A stretch of DNA of 60,000 bases from Antedon mediterranea (Eukaryota > Echinodermata > Crinoidea > Comatulida > Antedonidae). Where the stretch lies: assembly GCF_964355755.1 (NCBI RefSeq), contig NC_092670.1, forward strand, positions 4,987,001 through 5,047,000, written 5' to 3'. Shown piece after piece: positions 9,921 to 23,500 of the stretch. Below the pieces are notes generated by a model that saw only the letters and a list, made by a program, of their open reading frames with translations, did no database searches and was not told the origin of the DNA. The position numbers were made by a program, and so were the translations under genes. Every line of letters starts with the position of its first letter. Position 1 is the first letter of the stretch.

Positions 9921-11283
9921 ATTGAGTACTTTTTCTACTATTTACATGGATGGAAGTTATACATTTTATTTTCTTCAATTGCGTCAATTCAAACCAACAT
10001 CAGAAAAGAAAACTTTGTAATCTTGAAAAGAACAAAAATCAACCCGTTCTTCTTAGAATATAGGTATGAACAAGTTTTACTTTTTATTATATGAAATGAC
10101 AAATCTGATAACATATTTACTTGTGTAAGTTATAGCAAAGATTATATCAAGAATTGACAAAATAAAAACTTGTTTTTCCACAAACATTTTAAATGATTCT
10201 GTTTACCATACAAAACTAAACTTTTCTGTAATTTTGTAATTGGGGAAATGGTTAACCACTTTTGACCAAATATTTACTGGCTAAATATAAAGACTAAACA
10301 CATTTTTTTTTCATATTAAATGTAACCTGGGATCGTGCAGTTGCAGTTTAAAAAAAACCAAAATATTGTTACTGCAGTAAAGTAAAGTAGAATATGTCTC
10401 CAGGGTTCCTTAATTAAAAATAACTAAGAGAACATTATCAATCTAAGGTACTGTTATAGTTCTTATGTGTATACCAAATAAAACAAAAACAAATATTATA
10501 GCTAAACACACTTTTAGATTTTTTACACTAATTAAACTCTATTATTTTATATTTTATTTTTTTAAGGAGCAAAGATTATAATTTTTTCAGAATGCGAAAT
10601 AAACACAGATACTTTAACATATTACACTTATATACGCTTTTGTTGATACACTCAACAAATAAATTAATAATATATTAATTCATTTGAATTTTATTTTAAT
10701 TAATTTAACCCAAATTTCTATAAAGTTTATCTTTGAAACAGTTCATCAAATCCATAAAAAATTATTAATCATATTTTACAATCGAACAATAAATAAGTCA
10801 ATAGGTATTAACTAATTTGTACCAAACCAAATACTGATAATTTTATTGTAATCAATTGATCAACAACTTTATTCATACAAATTCATTTTTTAGGAGTTAA
10901 ATATACATTTCTTTAAAATATTTGGAATCAATTATAGAATCATTTGAAAATAACAATACGTTTTGTAGTATTTAAACAAATACTACTACTTCATAGTAAA
11001 TAAAGCATTAAATTAGGCCAGAGGAGAATTTCACTATTCCCTGGTTAAATAAATAATTAAATTCTAAATGTTTTTGCAGTTAAATAAATTATGGTAACTA
11101 AATTAGAAAAATTCAAAGGTGAAATTTATTTTGTCAATATTTCCATAAAAATATTACAACCAATAACAAGAATCATATTGGTAATTAAACTTAAGAAATT
11201 GATAATCATGATCATAAACTTAGGTTAGACTGGATTTTCATATTTTAGTAATTTGTAGTTAAATCAAATATATTTACAGCATA

Positions 11284-11387
11284 TTAAGCTCTGTCTACAC
11301 TTTCAAACTAGTTTGAAATAAAAAGTAGGTAGTAATATGACATCATTGATTTGTCACATAAAGTTTGATAGTATAGACAGAGCTTTA
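11284..11387. mobile_element. MITE, AAGCTCTGTCTACACT family, in IRS stop codon
   Basis: A short element of about 100 bp with terminal inverted repeats. The left end is taagctctgtctacac and the right end is gtatagacagagctt, both flanked by TA. The interior shares tatgacatcat and the tttgtcacataaagtttgat end with copies at 32381, 49057 and 56205. On the minus strand, the IRS stop codon TAA (11387-11385) consists of the flanking TA plus the first base of the element end. TA target duplication would fit a Tc1/mariner-like mobiliser, but no transposase is present and this assignment is an inference. Confidence 0.85.
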
Positions 11388-12442
11388 GAATCTACTTTCT
11401 CTCAAACTCTGTATTGTCCTTAATCCTTCAGACTTGGTAAAATCAATTGATGCGTATGTGATACTCTGGTCTGGCTTGTCATTATCTGAGCGACGTTGAA
11501 AAGGTGACCTCGACCTCTGACCTTCACTTGATTGAGAGCTTTCATTATTGGTTATGTCAACATCGACATAGTTTAATTCTTTTTCTTCTTGTAACGATGT
11601 TTGACTCGACCGGCGAGATGAATGATGCGATGGAGGTCCAAGTCCGTCACTTGCTTTTCCATTCGGCGACAAATCTAAATTACGTAAACCTCCAGACGGA
11701 AATGACATATTTTGTACACAATCAGCTAAGCTGTTAGTCTTATCAAGGATTGGAGAAACCGGGACAACAGGAGATTTCGGTGATTTTGAGTTCCTGAATC
11801 CCATATTCATATAATCTGATGATGAATCAGATAAACCTCGGGTCGACGACCCTTCGTTATCATCAGTATTTGACTGTCTATTATTTTTCACAGAAAAATT
11901 AACATTCATATATTCAATTTTCACATTTTCATTTTTATCCAGTTCTTTTGTTTTCGGTAGATTGTTTTTGCTTCGGACGCCCTCAGAATTAGTATCAGGA
12001 TTAGGAATGGAGGGCGACATCATGGTATAAGCTTCATTTTCCGATTGATTTCCTGACTGTGGGGTTACAGTAAGTGTATAACGCACTTTCCCACTGGAGT
12101 TACTATTACTTCTCTGTGAACGCATATCACTATTGTTCCTTTTTGATGAATCCTTTTCAATTTGTTTTTCCACCTGGGAATTAAAATCTACATTAACATA
12201 AGTTTCCTTCGCTTCCGCTGAACCCACTGATCCATTGTTTTTTGTTTGGGAAAGGCTTTTCCCATTGATTTGCGACTGACGTGTGATTTTCAGCGATGTC
12301 TTGCTGCTTTTCTTTTCCAATTTCTTTTCTTTTCCCTGTGACTTTCCTTCTTTTGAATCAGAGGAAGGACTCATGAACATGTACGAATCTTGGGAATCAG
12401 TACTTGAAGATTTTTTCTTACTTTTACTCAATCGTCTTGCAA
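11385..12442 (-). CDS. IRS: IRS exon: C-terminal tail with phosphotyrosine docking sites
   Basis: Last coding exon, 1058 bp, 351 codons plus TAA. The acceptor is a long T-run ending gtag at 12444-12443. It reads [13 protein letters not shown], then YMFM, YVNV, YTMM, YMNV, YMNM, YVDV and finally SITYASIDF, in a low-complexity Ser/Asn/Lys background predicted to be disordered. LNYVDVDI and YASIDF match in order the vertebrate IRS-1 C-terminal LNYIDLDL and YASI sites. YASI in IRS-1 binds SHP2, YVNV resembles the IRS-1 Grb2 site YVNI, and YxxM binds p85. Six of the seven listed motifs are followed by an acidic, Asn or Ser-Pro context typical of the family. Confidence 0.95.
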
Positions 12443-15400
12443 CTACAAAAAAAAAAACACAGTGACAATATATATATATATATAAAAAGGCAAGATGAAT
12501 TATGAAAGGTCTTCGACCTAAAGGTCCCTTCCTGTCACGGTGCTGCCAGCAAACAGTGCTTATTTGTCAGACCACAATGACAGGGTGGTTTAATATGCAT
12601 AAACACCCCATGTGCACACTGGACCTCATGACAAATATAACACAGTATGGCTTTGATACTTACTTAATGTTAATGGGTCGATTGACAAGCAATACAAGCT
12701 TAAGCTTATATGAACCTTACTTTTCTTTCTTCTTATTCATTACTATAATTATTGAATAGACGTTTGGGGGATCTGGGTACGAACAATGATTATAATATAT
12801 TAAAGATAACTGTAATATATTACTTCTATTTTCAGATGGCAATGACATTTTTGGTGAAATTCTATTATTTTGTGTATGAGGATAGTTTTTAGAATACAAG
12901 TTTTACAACACTATTTACTGGGCATGCAACATGTTTGTGTTATTAGTATAGGGAATATATTGTACACAAGTTATCAATTGTTTGGATGTGCTTTAAGCTA
13001 TGATTCTACTATCAGTACAATTCAGTGTAACATTTATAACATCATACTTTTAAATGCACAATATAGGAATATGCCCATGACCCTAGAACATAAAACCTAA
13101 AGAAAGTAGACAAAATTATTAAAAAATTACAAAAAAAATAAGAAAATTTGTCTATACAAAATAAATCATAGAAATGAAATCAGAAATAAAATTATATTTA
13201 TTACAAATAGCAAAATAAGGAGTGCTCATAACTTTCAAAAGATTTAATGAAACAGTGAAGATTTTGCTCATTCATTTTGGTTCTTATTAGACTTATGATG
13301 CTGTTCCTACGCCCCATTTACTGCCAATATACCTGCTGTTTTACACATTGCGGAATATTAATTTTATCATTAATCTTCCAACCTGAACAAACTGATATTT
13401 CTAATAACTATATGTCCTTGATATTCTCTTTAACATGTTCTGTCTTGCAACATTACGTTTTCTAATATTTGTTTTCAGTGAGTTGTGTTTAGGTGGTTTG
13501 TGTAGATGATGCAGTGTATGTGTATATCTTTTTTTACTGTTCCATGATACATGATAATATGAAATACAACTATGGTTTGATGATTGAGTGCCTGCTATAT
13601 TGGTTAAATTTGATTCTAGTTTTGGACACTAAATTAACTGGTTATAACAAGTTAGAAATACCAAAAAAGATAAAATTGATGGGTACATCATAGATTAGTT
13701 TTGAATACTTTTGTGGGATTACTACAAAATATTTCTTGAAATATATCAATCTAAAAAGTGCTATGAGTGATTTATTATAATCTGTACATACAAGAAATGT
13801 TAATAAATGTACATGCTGTCTCAATGCATTGTGCACTTTTTATCTAAATGCTTCTTTCCTATAAGGGTCATGTCAAGTTGGTGCTGCCAACTAAGGCGCT
13901 ATTTCGTCTGTTCACGACTGTGGCTATGTGAGCCATTACACTGAGGTAAACCTCTACTCTTCCCGAAAGATTGACAAGATTCACATGAGCATTATGCGTA
14001 CATTGAACCTACGGTATATAGTTCTTATCTGAGAAGATTCGTTCTCCCACCAAAACCATAGATGAGCAAGTCTTGAACTGTTGCCATAGGCTATGGATTA
14101 GGGTTCCATTCTCTAAACTGCTCGGCCACTCACTTATAGATTAATTGAACCCAAATCAACCCATGGGTACATAATTCAAACTGCAACAGGTGAGAAAAAT
14201 TTATTGGCGCTAATGCGAGAGTTTAGAGTGTTTGACTTTTGATTATATCAGGAGTTTGAGTTTGAATTGCTTGCATCCTTAGGCAAGATGCATTGCTTGC
14301 ATCCTTAGGCAAGACGCATTGCTTGCATCCTTAGGCAAGATGCATTGCTTGCATCCTTAGGCAAGACACATTGCTTGCATCCTTAGGCAAGACACATTAC
14401 TGCAATGTTTGGCATGGATAAGGTCAGAGTGCAGCATTAATCGAAGGTGGTTATCAGGTATTAAAAAAAAAAGTAAATGTAACAATTGGCATGGAATGCT
14501 GTGTGCGAGATGGTTGCATTGTAGTTAATGTGTTAAATGATGAAGAAATAGATAGAAAACAAAATGAATTTTGTAGAAAACAAAAAACCTAAAGTACAAG
14601 TAAATGAACTAGATAAAGTTTAATAAACAGCGAAGTATAGTAAGCAATAAAAGATCTAATTATTAGCTGTTTTTAACAAAAACTGTTCCTTTTCAAAAAC
14701 TACTGATTTGTGAAATATAGAAGGTCATTGATGCTAGAAAAGGTCATATAGCAAAATATCAAATTAATGAATTAGTTCCAACGAAGTTGATTTTGGGATT
14801 CCCTGCTGATTGCTTCGAAATCCCCGTCAATTCATCCATAATGTTGAAAGATGAAGTTACTGCTCATAAATGTCCAATATAAGTTTAATCACGAAGTACA
14901 CAGAATGAAATTGATGCAGATTTAGATGGTTAGAAAGCAGGAGAACAGTTAATATGAAGTTAATAAACCATATGTTGTCGTCCTACATTGATGATTATAG
15001 CTAAATGTATGAAAATTCAACTAAAAGGAAAATCCACTCGTGTTAAAGGTATAGCCTGTATAGCGTAGAAATAACAATGTATAATTATGGTCAAAAACCA
15101 ATTAAAATTAAGATGGTATAGTTGTGTAGACCTATAGTTAAAGTAACTCATTACATATTTTATATATTTTCTCTTTGTTAAACTTTTTCAATCTTATTTG
15201 AGATTGCAATAAATTGTCCTCGTATCTACTATGAGATATCTACAGAGATGAGTCGATGTCAGATTGAATTTACAATGATCAAAGACCCTAAAGCAAATAG
15301 GTTTAAGTATCTAACAAATTCTAACAAATAAGAAAATTTTGTAAAAAGACATTTCATGTTAATTGTATCAAATCGAAGTATAACCTTTCATTTATCAGAT

Positions 15401-17551
15401 TTTATATTATCATCCGGTCCTAAAGTTTGTAAAAGGACCGAGTTCTTGAACCAAATGACACAAAGGTCATGTAATAAATATTCATATGCTATAAGAGCTA
15501 GCATCTTCGATGTTCCGGCCTACTGTGCTTGTGTTGTCAAGAAAAAATGTTTCTGTTACAGAAAAGAAATAAGATGAAATCTTTCATCTTAAGGCAGGGT
15601 GTTGTTTGTCTTAGACTTAAGACAAAATTAAGCAACTATTTTGCTTAGATATATTAATAAATCTGACAATCAAGGATTTAAGGCAAAGACAATTTTTTTG
15701 CTAAGCAAGTTTGATCAATCCTGCCCCACATGTCATTGCACAATTTATAATCCCATATATGAAGAGTGTAAATTGTGTTTTTTAAAACACTTAAACAGGA
15801 TGAGCAAAACAAAAAAACCAAAAATGAATCATGCTTGTATAATAAATCATTTCAAATGGTTTACAAAGAGCAAACAAACTTTAATTGGAAAGTTAAACAT
15901 GTTTACAATGGTCTATCTTACCTTAATTACACAAGTAAATAAAGTTGTTTACATAGTCTTCATATAAAAAAAAAACTTAATTTTTTTTTTTTATTTTGTA
16001 TCTAAAGGTTATTTTCATTATGATGGATATGAATCTTTCACTGTGTAGCCATTGTACAACCAGGGATAAAATAAATGTTGATGAAATTGCAACTAGAAAA
16101 TAATCTAGAGTGCTCTTTACGGTATTTTGTAATTCTTTAGCGTTTTTGTAAATCAAGTTTTTACTCGGTAAAAACCCAATTTCCACTGGAACTTAATTAT
16201 CGCTTAAAGATGTATTGTCCCCCAAAATCATGAAAAATAAAGATTTTTAAAATCGGATTTTGAATAGGCTATTTTGCAGTTTTAATGAAGTTGTTCACTT
16301 CCATAAGAAAAAAAACGGGGGAAAAAAATATTTCACCTATAAAAAGACAAATTAAACAGTTAAATTACCCAAAAACTCACTGTCTTCCAGACAATTTGAC
16401 CATTTTTTGCTTTAAATTAAATTTTTCTCAGGTAAATAAATTTTTTTCAGACCCAATTTTTTGTGAGAGTGAATAACTATTATGTGACATTAAAATAACA
16501 TATTGAACAAAAAAATTTAAAAAAATATTTTTTTAGGGGGACAATATATCTTTAATTATCAGTTACTTTTTATCGGGTTAATTCGGTTAATTTTTTGCTG
16601 CGAAAACACTGCCTAATATGAATATTAACAATTAAATTGTATTAATATAAATATTATTCTTTTTTTTCTTTCAAAGTTTGATTGATTTGACAATTGCAAG
16701 AATGTCACAACGGATGTTGTCAAGTGTGTATAGTAATATCTCAACGAAGAAGTTAACATTATTAATGTACCTAGCTTGCAAAATTAGTAAATCATGAATA
16801 ACCATTAATGACAATGTTTAAATCCTTTACTATTATTTGAATGTAAATACAATTAGCTAAGGGAAAACCCAATGTGGAAACATCTATTAAACATTTCTGA
16901 TGCGAGTGCACAAAATGTGACTATGGCAGTATACACACTAGTGTGTACTATGTTAAACAAAGTAAAATTTCATGTATCATTATTTAAAGATGTATAGTCC
17001 CCTGAAAAAATAACATTTTTTTTTATGCCATTTTAATATTACATAATAGTTATCCATTTTCATCAAACATTGGATCGAAAACAAATTTATTTACCTGAAA
17101 AAACAGTAATTTAAAGCAAAAAGACAGTCAAATTGGCTGCTAGCCAATGGATTTTTGGTTGAATTTAACCATTTATTTTGTCCTTTTATAAGTGATTAAC
17201 TTTATTAAAACTTAAAAATAATCTCTTCAGAGTCAAATTTAATTAATCTTTATTTTTCATGTTTTTGGGGGACAATACATCTTCAACATTAACAAAATTA
17301 TTATCAGTTATAAAATCAATTCTAAATTTAAGGCAAGTACTGTAATTCTTCATTTACGTTTTTTTACACAATTATTCTTCTTTATGTGGAATAGATGTAA
17401 GATATATATATTTATTGCCTATGTATATCTAAACAATGATGCATTAGAGTTGGCAGTCTAGCATTCATTATATTAATCTTTAATACTGGGTATTAATACT
17501 TAATAGATAGCTTGCACCATCACCCATGATGCATTTAACGAATACAAGCAG

Positions 17552-17586
<35 letters not shown>

Positions 17587-20500
17587 ACAATATTTCCCCC
17601 TGAATATTTGTTAGACAGAACATTTTTTGTATGTTTTTAGCCATTTTAAATTAAAGAACAGGATTCAAAAGAATAAAAAGGCAACTGGAAACATGGTAAT
17701 GCCGCAGGTATCAGTGGCTGGATCTCAATGGAGATCAAAATAAAATAGGCAAAAATAAAACAGCAAGAAAGAAGTCGACTCATCATTCCCCAGTGCAAGT
17801 GAGAATAACAAAAATAGACTTCCACTTTTAATCAGGTACTCAGATGCGACTACAAATATTATTATTTACTTTGATATTTCATTTCAAGTGTTGTGATTTT
17901 AAACAAAGAATAATTCTATTCTGGTCCATGTACTTTGATCTATTTAAAACCTAGTATAATAATGCTTGAAAGGTAGATCTTGATAGGTTTTAAAATAAAA
18001 TTGCTTTATTATGATTGGGTTTATTGGTGGCTTGTGTTTATCAATCTAATTAAATGTTGTTCTATTTTCAATACTGTCAATCATATTTTGACAAGACTTA
18101 AAAGTACTGTAAATCAACTGAAGAATCAATTATTTACGGGACATGATGTTTAATTTTAAGAAAGTTCAATTGGCTTATTATATTTAGTTCAAAAATTATT
18201 TTTCAAAACGTTACATTCTTAAATAGTTACTTGCCTCTAAACTTATAAATACTACATTTATATTTTATTTCTTGGTTTGTACAAGTTGTAATTTGATAGG
18301 TATATATTGATGAATGTACAGAAATTGGTGAACACAAATTGGTGAAGGCATAAACACACAGGTGTGTCTCATGAACATGAATACATCTTTGTGACACACA
18401 TGCTAGGGAAACACACATGTTGTCAAACACAGGCACATAGGCCTACTGGTAAACACATAAATTGGCAAATACATGTGTTGCTCAACACATATGTTGTACA
18501 ATACACAATTTGGTGAACACACATTGTACAACACACATGTTGTCCAACACACATGTTGTCAAAAACACACGTCGTCCAACACACATGTTGTAAAAACACA
18601 CAAGTTGGTGAACAAACCCATGTTGTCTAAAACACACACATGTTGGATTGTCTGACACACATGTTGTCTGACACACATGTTGTCCAACACACATGTTGTC
18701 CAGCACTTGTGTTAGCAAACAAACAAACATGTTGGTGAACATGCATGATGGCAAAACAATGTTGGTAAAACACAATTAAGATTTATCCTTCCAATTGTAT
18801 GAACAACTTCAGCATATAAACACAACACAATTTTGCAGAAATTAATGAGTTTCCATAATGAATCAAATTACATTAGCAAACAGAATTGTTTGAGTATTGA
18901 GTGGTTTACACTCAGTAAACATGTATAATAGTTGTGGAAATGTTGTATATCCATAATGAACTAAATTACAAAGTACATGTTGCAGTCGTATTCAACATTA
19001 AAACAGTATTTGCATACATTAATGGACAATGAAGGCTATTTTTAATGACACTAATTGTATTAGTAAATACAGACTCGAGAGGCAGAATGTTATAATGAAT
19101 AATTTCTTGTAATGTGATCTGTTAGTTCTTGGATTTTGCTAATGATAAGAATTGTAAAATTTTAAAATTATATAAGTCAACAAGGATACTGGTTTTTTTT
19201 TTGGTTATTTGTATTCTAAATTTACTGCCCGTCGTTCCATTACGACCATCTTGATAAATACACTTTGTAATTATAGCATTAGTGCCTAGTGATTAGGTCA
19301 TCTACAGGCCTAAACGAATCCAACCCTTGGATCCTGCTGCTAAATGGTACACATGTAGCTGTTTATTTTTTATTATTTATTGTAAGTGCGATATTGTACC
19401 ATTGATTGATGATGTTTCAAGTTTTTCGATTTCCCTTGCCCAAGATCTTGAGAATGATTATTTAACAGTTAGTGGCTATGAGTTAACATAGCTATTAAAT
19501 ACAGAAGAACTTCTATTAGGAGGACACTTTAAATGCAACAAAGTTTCCCCAGAATAGTGTCTTCTTAGTGTTAAAACATAATTGGCTATCATTCCTTTCT
19601 TGGGAAAGTGTCCCTTTAATAGGGGTACCCTGAATAAGTGTTTTAAATTAAGAGTTCTACTGTATCAGGGACATTTTGAAACACATACTTGACTAAATTC
19701 AAACATACAGTAGCTCTGCACACTACAGGATGATGATAACTTGATTTAAGGGTCATCATTGCCGTTCAATTTGATTTGCTGGTGCCGGACCGGACCCGTG
19801 CCGGAAGAGGTACAAAAGACCCTTTTAAGTGGCCTGATAAATCTGTACAAATCTTCAATATCTCACCTTTATTATCAATCTTTCCAGCCATCATTATATA
19901 CCCCTCATCCTGGCTGATTGAGGTGGGTAGTTTGTCTCTGTTAGCAACTTTGGTGGGAACATCTAGTGAGTTGCTAGATGTTATTCTGCTCTTGCTGGCT
20001 GTTAGTTCCATGTTCATATACACATCTTTCTCTTCTCCTGCTAATAAAACATTTTTTGTTTAATATTATTTTACAATGTTAGAAAATCAATTGAATTTTT
20101 ATTCAACTTTTATTGTCAAAAGAATTTTCAAATTGTTATTAGAGTAACAAAAAATTATGATTGAACAAATTTTATTTTTTTAAATACATTCTCCAGAGGA
20201 CATTTCTTTTGTATTAATACTGAATATCTTATAAATTTAATTATTTATATGCACAAGACATGAATTATATTATATCATATCTATTCCATTAAATCTATTA
20301 TTAGGATTATGTTGAATTATATAGAGGGCAGCAGACATACATTGGATGAAGAAGAAATGTATTTTGTAGACAACAATTTATGTTTGTAATAAGAAAAAAA
20401 TGTTTCATTCATGAACACATTTTAAAATTTTAAATAAATGTATTCCAAGTAGTAATTCGTAAGTAATATTCATCCAGAAAAAATAAACTATCATACCTAA

Positions 20501-23500
20501 CAATAGTTAGGTATAATAGTTTATAATGCTTCAATGTCAAGAGGTACTGGCTCACTCTACCATAGAGATATTATATAATACCTCTATGACTATTTACATT
20601 GTATAACTATATGGTACAAAATGTAAAGGAAAAACTAGAACAGTGATGTGCTACATTAGGTAAAATAAAACAAAATAAAAATAACAGTAAATAATAATCA
20701 ACCTGGGTTGGGCTGTGTCTCGTGCATTGGACTGTACAAGCTAGATGCCTCACTATTCGTCGACTGATGAGCGCCAGCTATTGGTGGGTCATGATAATGA
20801 AATACGCTGCTTTCTGAACTGATTGATGACAGAGGCACTGGCCTGGCTGTTTGAAATGAAAAGAAAACATACAAACTGGACCAAACAATGAAATGAAAGA
20901 AATGAAATATACGTGGATGGAAAGGTGAAAATAAAAAATGAATGTGATTAAACCCCTTTTACACTGTATAGCTAAAAACAGGTGGTATGGCAACTGAGTT
21001 AACCAAGAATATGATTCGTCAGATGTCCGCCCTACTTGGATGTAATTGTACTGTAAAAGTACATACTGAGAACATATGCAAAAAAGTAATTCTTGTGTGG
21101 GACTCGAAAGCCACAACCTTCAGTTCACTAGCCTGGCTTTCAGCAGAATTGTGCTGATGGCTAGAATTATATCAAGTCGATATTGCACCAAAAGGATAAT
21201 TGTTTAACTACTGCAAAGCAGCTTTGCATCAGGGAGCAACCAACCATCTGACCAATTATTTAGTTGAAATGCCACCCATTTCTATAGTGTTTGATGACAG
21301 TGTAAAATGGGTATGCTACAAAACCAAATATGAGGGAAGTATTAAAAGTGCATCAAAACATCAAAAAGCCATTCTTGGAAATGACATCATTTTTCTCACA
21401 ATTTGATTTAAATGTAACGTACATTGCATAATGGTTTACTCATATTATTAAAGATGTATTGTCCCTTGAAACACAAAAAAATGAAGGTCAAAATATTCTA
21501 AATTTAAAGTGGCCATATCAAAGTAATATTAAAGTTATTCACTTTAAGTCGAAAATTTAAGCCAAAACAACAAGTTTACGTAATTAACAGGTAAATTAGT
21601 TTGATTACATTTCATCTGGAAAATCGTCACGAGCGAAAGTAAACAAAGATTTCAAACCATGAGTACGCATTATGCATATGCTAAATTAGGATTGTTTACA
21701 ACTTGTCACGGTTAAGAAGGTATTTTCACAGAGATCATGAAGAAGTTTTATGATTATGCATACAGAGTAGCCAAACAAGTGCGTTTCATTTTGGGATATG
21801 TTTTGATTGAAAACTTTGACTGGAAGTCAAAGTAATTTTTTTAACAAAAAAACGTCTGTATTTCAGTTAAAATTTTTTTTTTTCGAAAAATGTTTGGTGA
21901 TAGTTAATAACTATTATGATACTTCAAAATGAACCACCTTTTTTTGAAATCTTTTATTTTTTATTTTTTTGGAATTAGTCAAAGGGACAATACATCTTTA
22001 AGGTTGTGTATGTTAAATATAGATCAGTGGGGTAACAGCTATGATCGCTCACTGGCTATAACTGAGAGGCTCGAAGCTTAAGGGTCCCGCCAGGACACGG
22101 AGGAGAAATAAGGTTATAAAATCAATCAAAAAAGTCCCTAACCAGGGGCCTCAGGCCTCTGCATTACACCACTGATACAGATTCCAGTGTTTTTGTAATG
22201 TAAAACTTAGTTTCCATTTTTTCTGAATAGACGGCTTGATACACGAATTACTAACAAGTAAATATCAATCATATGATCTCTCAGTAAGGTGAATGAACTT
22301 TGATAATGTACACAATTGCTGAACATGTTCATGTGATCTTATGGGAAATTATTATACACTGTATTTTGGTTGAAAACCCTGCATCACAATTAGCGGATCG
22401 AGAAATCTATACATGCAACAGAATAACTAAAACAGTGAATGTTATAATCTAAACTTCTATAAGTAGAATACACTGCTGCACTATTATTATTATTAAATAC
22501 ATTTTAAACCAAATATCTCAAGATTTTGATAAATGCTTGTAATTCTCAAGCAATCAGCCGTTGCTTACACTATTGATTTTAAAATTTTTGTCTGCATTGG
22601 CTAAATCTACCAAAACTGTAATAGCACCCTCTCTTGGAAAAGGAATACTATGAACAAGTCAGAGGGCAGCATTTAAGATACTGTAGCCATTTGAACTTTT
22701 TTAAAAAATACAAATAGATTTATTTGAATACAAATAGAGTATATTTGTTATACACGTCTGTACAGTGATATGACAGTCAGTTTTAGAAAAAATATAACAG
22801 ATTTAAACCTTTCCAGTACAGTCCCTGCCATGCCAACATTCGCAAGAGCAAAATTGGTTACATTCATGTATTTAAAAATCTTTTTTATGGGCGACTATGT
22901 TTTTTGATTGTTCAGTATGTGTGTCTATGATCTAATAGCTATAAAAAAAACTATACTTTCTTAAAATTATTGGTAGGAACTGCTCTATAAATTGGTAGGG
23001 CTTTTTTGATATGTTGAGTGCACCGGACAAGAATGAAGAACGTGAATGTGTTGAAGTTATATCCTAAGTTGAAATGGCCAGCTGCTCAGAATTTAGGATG
23101 AAATTTGACAATCTAATATCTAAATCCCGCCAATAAATACCTTTAGATGAAGCTGATGGTGACATATTTATATATTCATCACTCTCAAAGCTTTCTTCCC
23201 TGATTGGTGTTGGCGTAGGTGATTCAGGTGTACGGCCGTACCTAGAACAAGGAAATAGACAGGGAACACGTTACTCTGACAGGCTTAGGCTTAATGCCAT
23301 TTAGATTCCTTCAAATTTGTCAGGTCTCTATAAGGTTCAATTGGCATAACAGGTCAATAGAAATAAATTTATCTTGAAATACATTACAAATAATAATAAA
23401 ACTGTTACAAATAATCATTTAATCATTATCAGTTTTACAAAAAGAACTCAGTGTAATAATAAAAACATAATATAGAAAAGGATGAGACAAAGAGATCAAC

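Larger units (their letters stand above)
7966..11283. other. AT-rich intergenic DNA downstream of IRS
   Basis: No protein or RNA gene recognised. It contains the hairpin at 8689-8743, a MITE at 9639-9920, many TACTGTA/TACAGTA words at 8400-8640 and long A/T runs. The 3' UTR of the minus-strand IRS gene must lie in the upper part. Several TTTATT words (AATAAA on the minus strand), for example near 11127, could be poly(A) signals, but none can be chosen. Confidence 0.5.
12443..19866 (-). other. IRS intron, 7.4 kb
   Basis: Largest intron. Contents: MITEs at 16204-16555 and 16984-17286, a 26-bp tandem repeat at 14266-14395, an AT dinucleotide run at about 17551-17582, and an ACACATGTTGT minisatellite at about 18311-18775. 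There is an unexplained higher-GC patch at 13860-14160 (possibly an old dispersed repeat) and a GC-rich ccggaccggacccgtgccgg tract at about 19783-19804 just inside the donor end. The frame at 15641-15967 (with CPTC and CKLC pairs) is not supported as a gene. No further IRS exon recognised. Confidence 0.7.
20847..23140 (-). other. IRS intron, 2.3 kb
   Basis: Contains a tRNA-derived repeat fragment at about 21090-21180, a MITE at 21448-22001, and a moderately GC-rich unassigned patch at about 22030-22180 (cccgccaggacacggaggag). No coding exon recognised. Confidence 0.65.

Noticed and set aside
14590-15100. Region with many short peptides resembling a decayed gene
   Set aside because: Stops in all frames every few codons and no alignable domain. 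It cannot be told from random AT-rich sequence.
15641-15967. Plus-strand frame with CPTC and CKLC pairs, zinc-ribbon-like
   Set aside because: No recognisable domain spacing beyond two CxxC pairs, a Lys/Phe-rich AT-driven composition, no splice or start context, and it lies in a repeat-rich intron.
18482-18775. Minus-strand frame rich in Cys, Val, Gln and Met
   Set aside because: It is encoded entirely by the ACACATGTTGT minisatellite.
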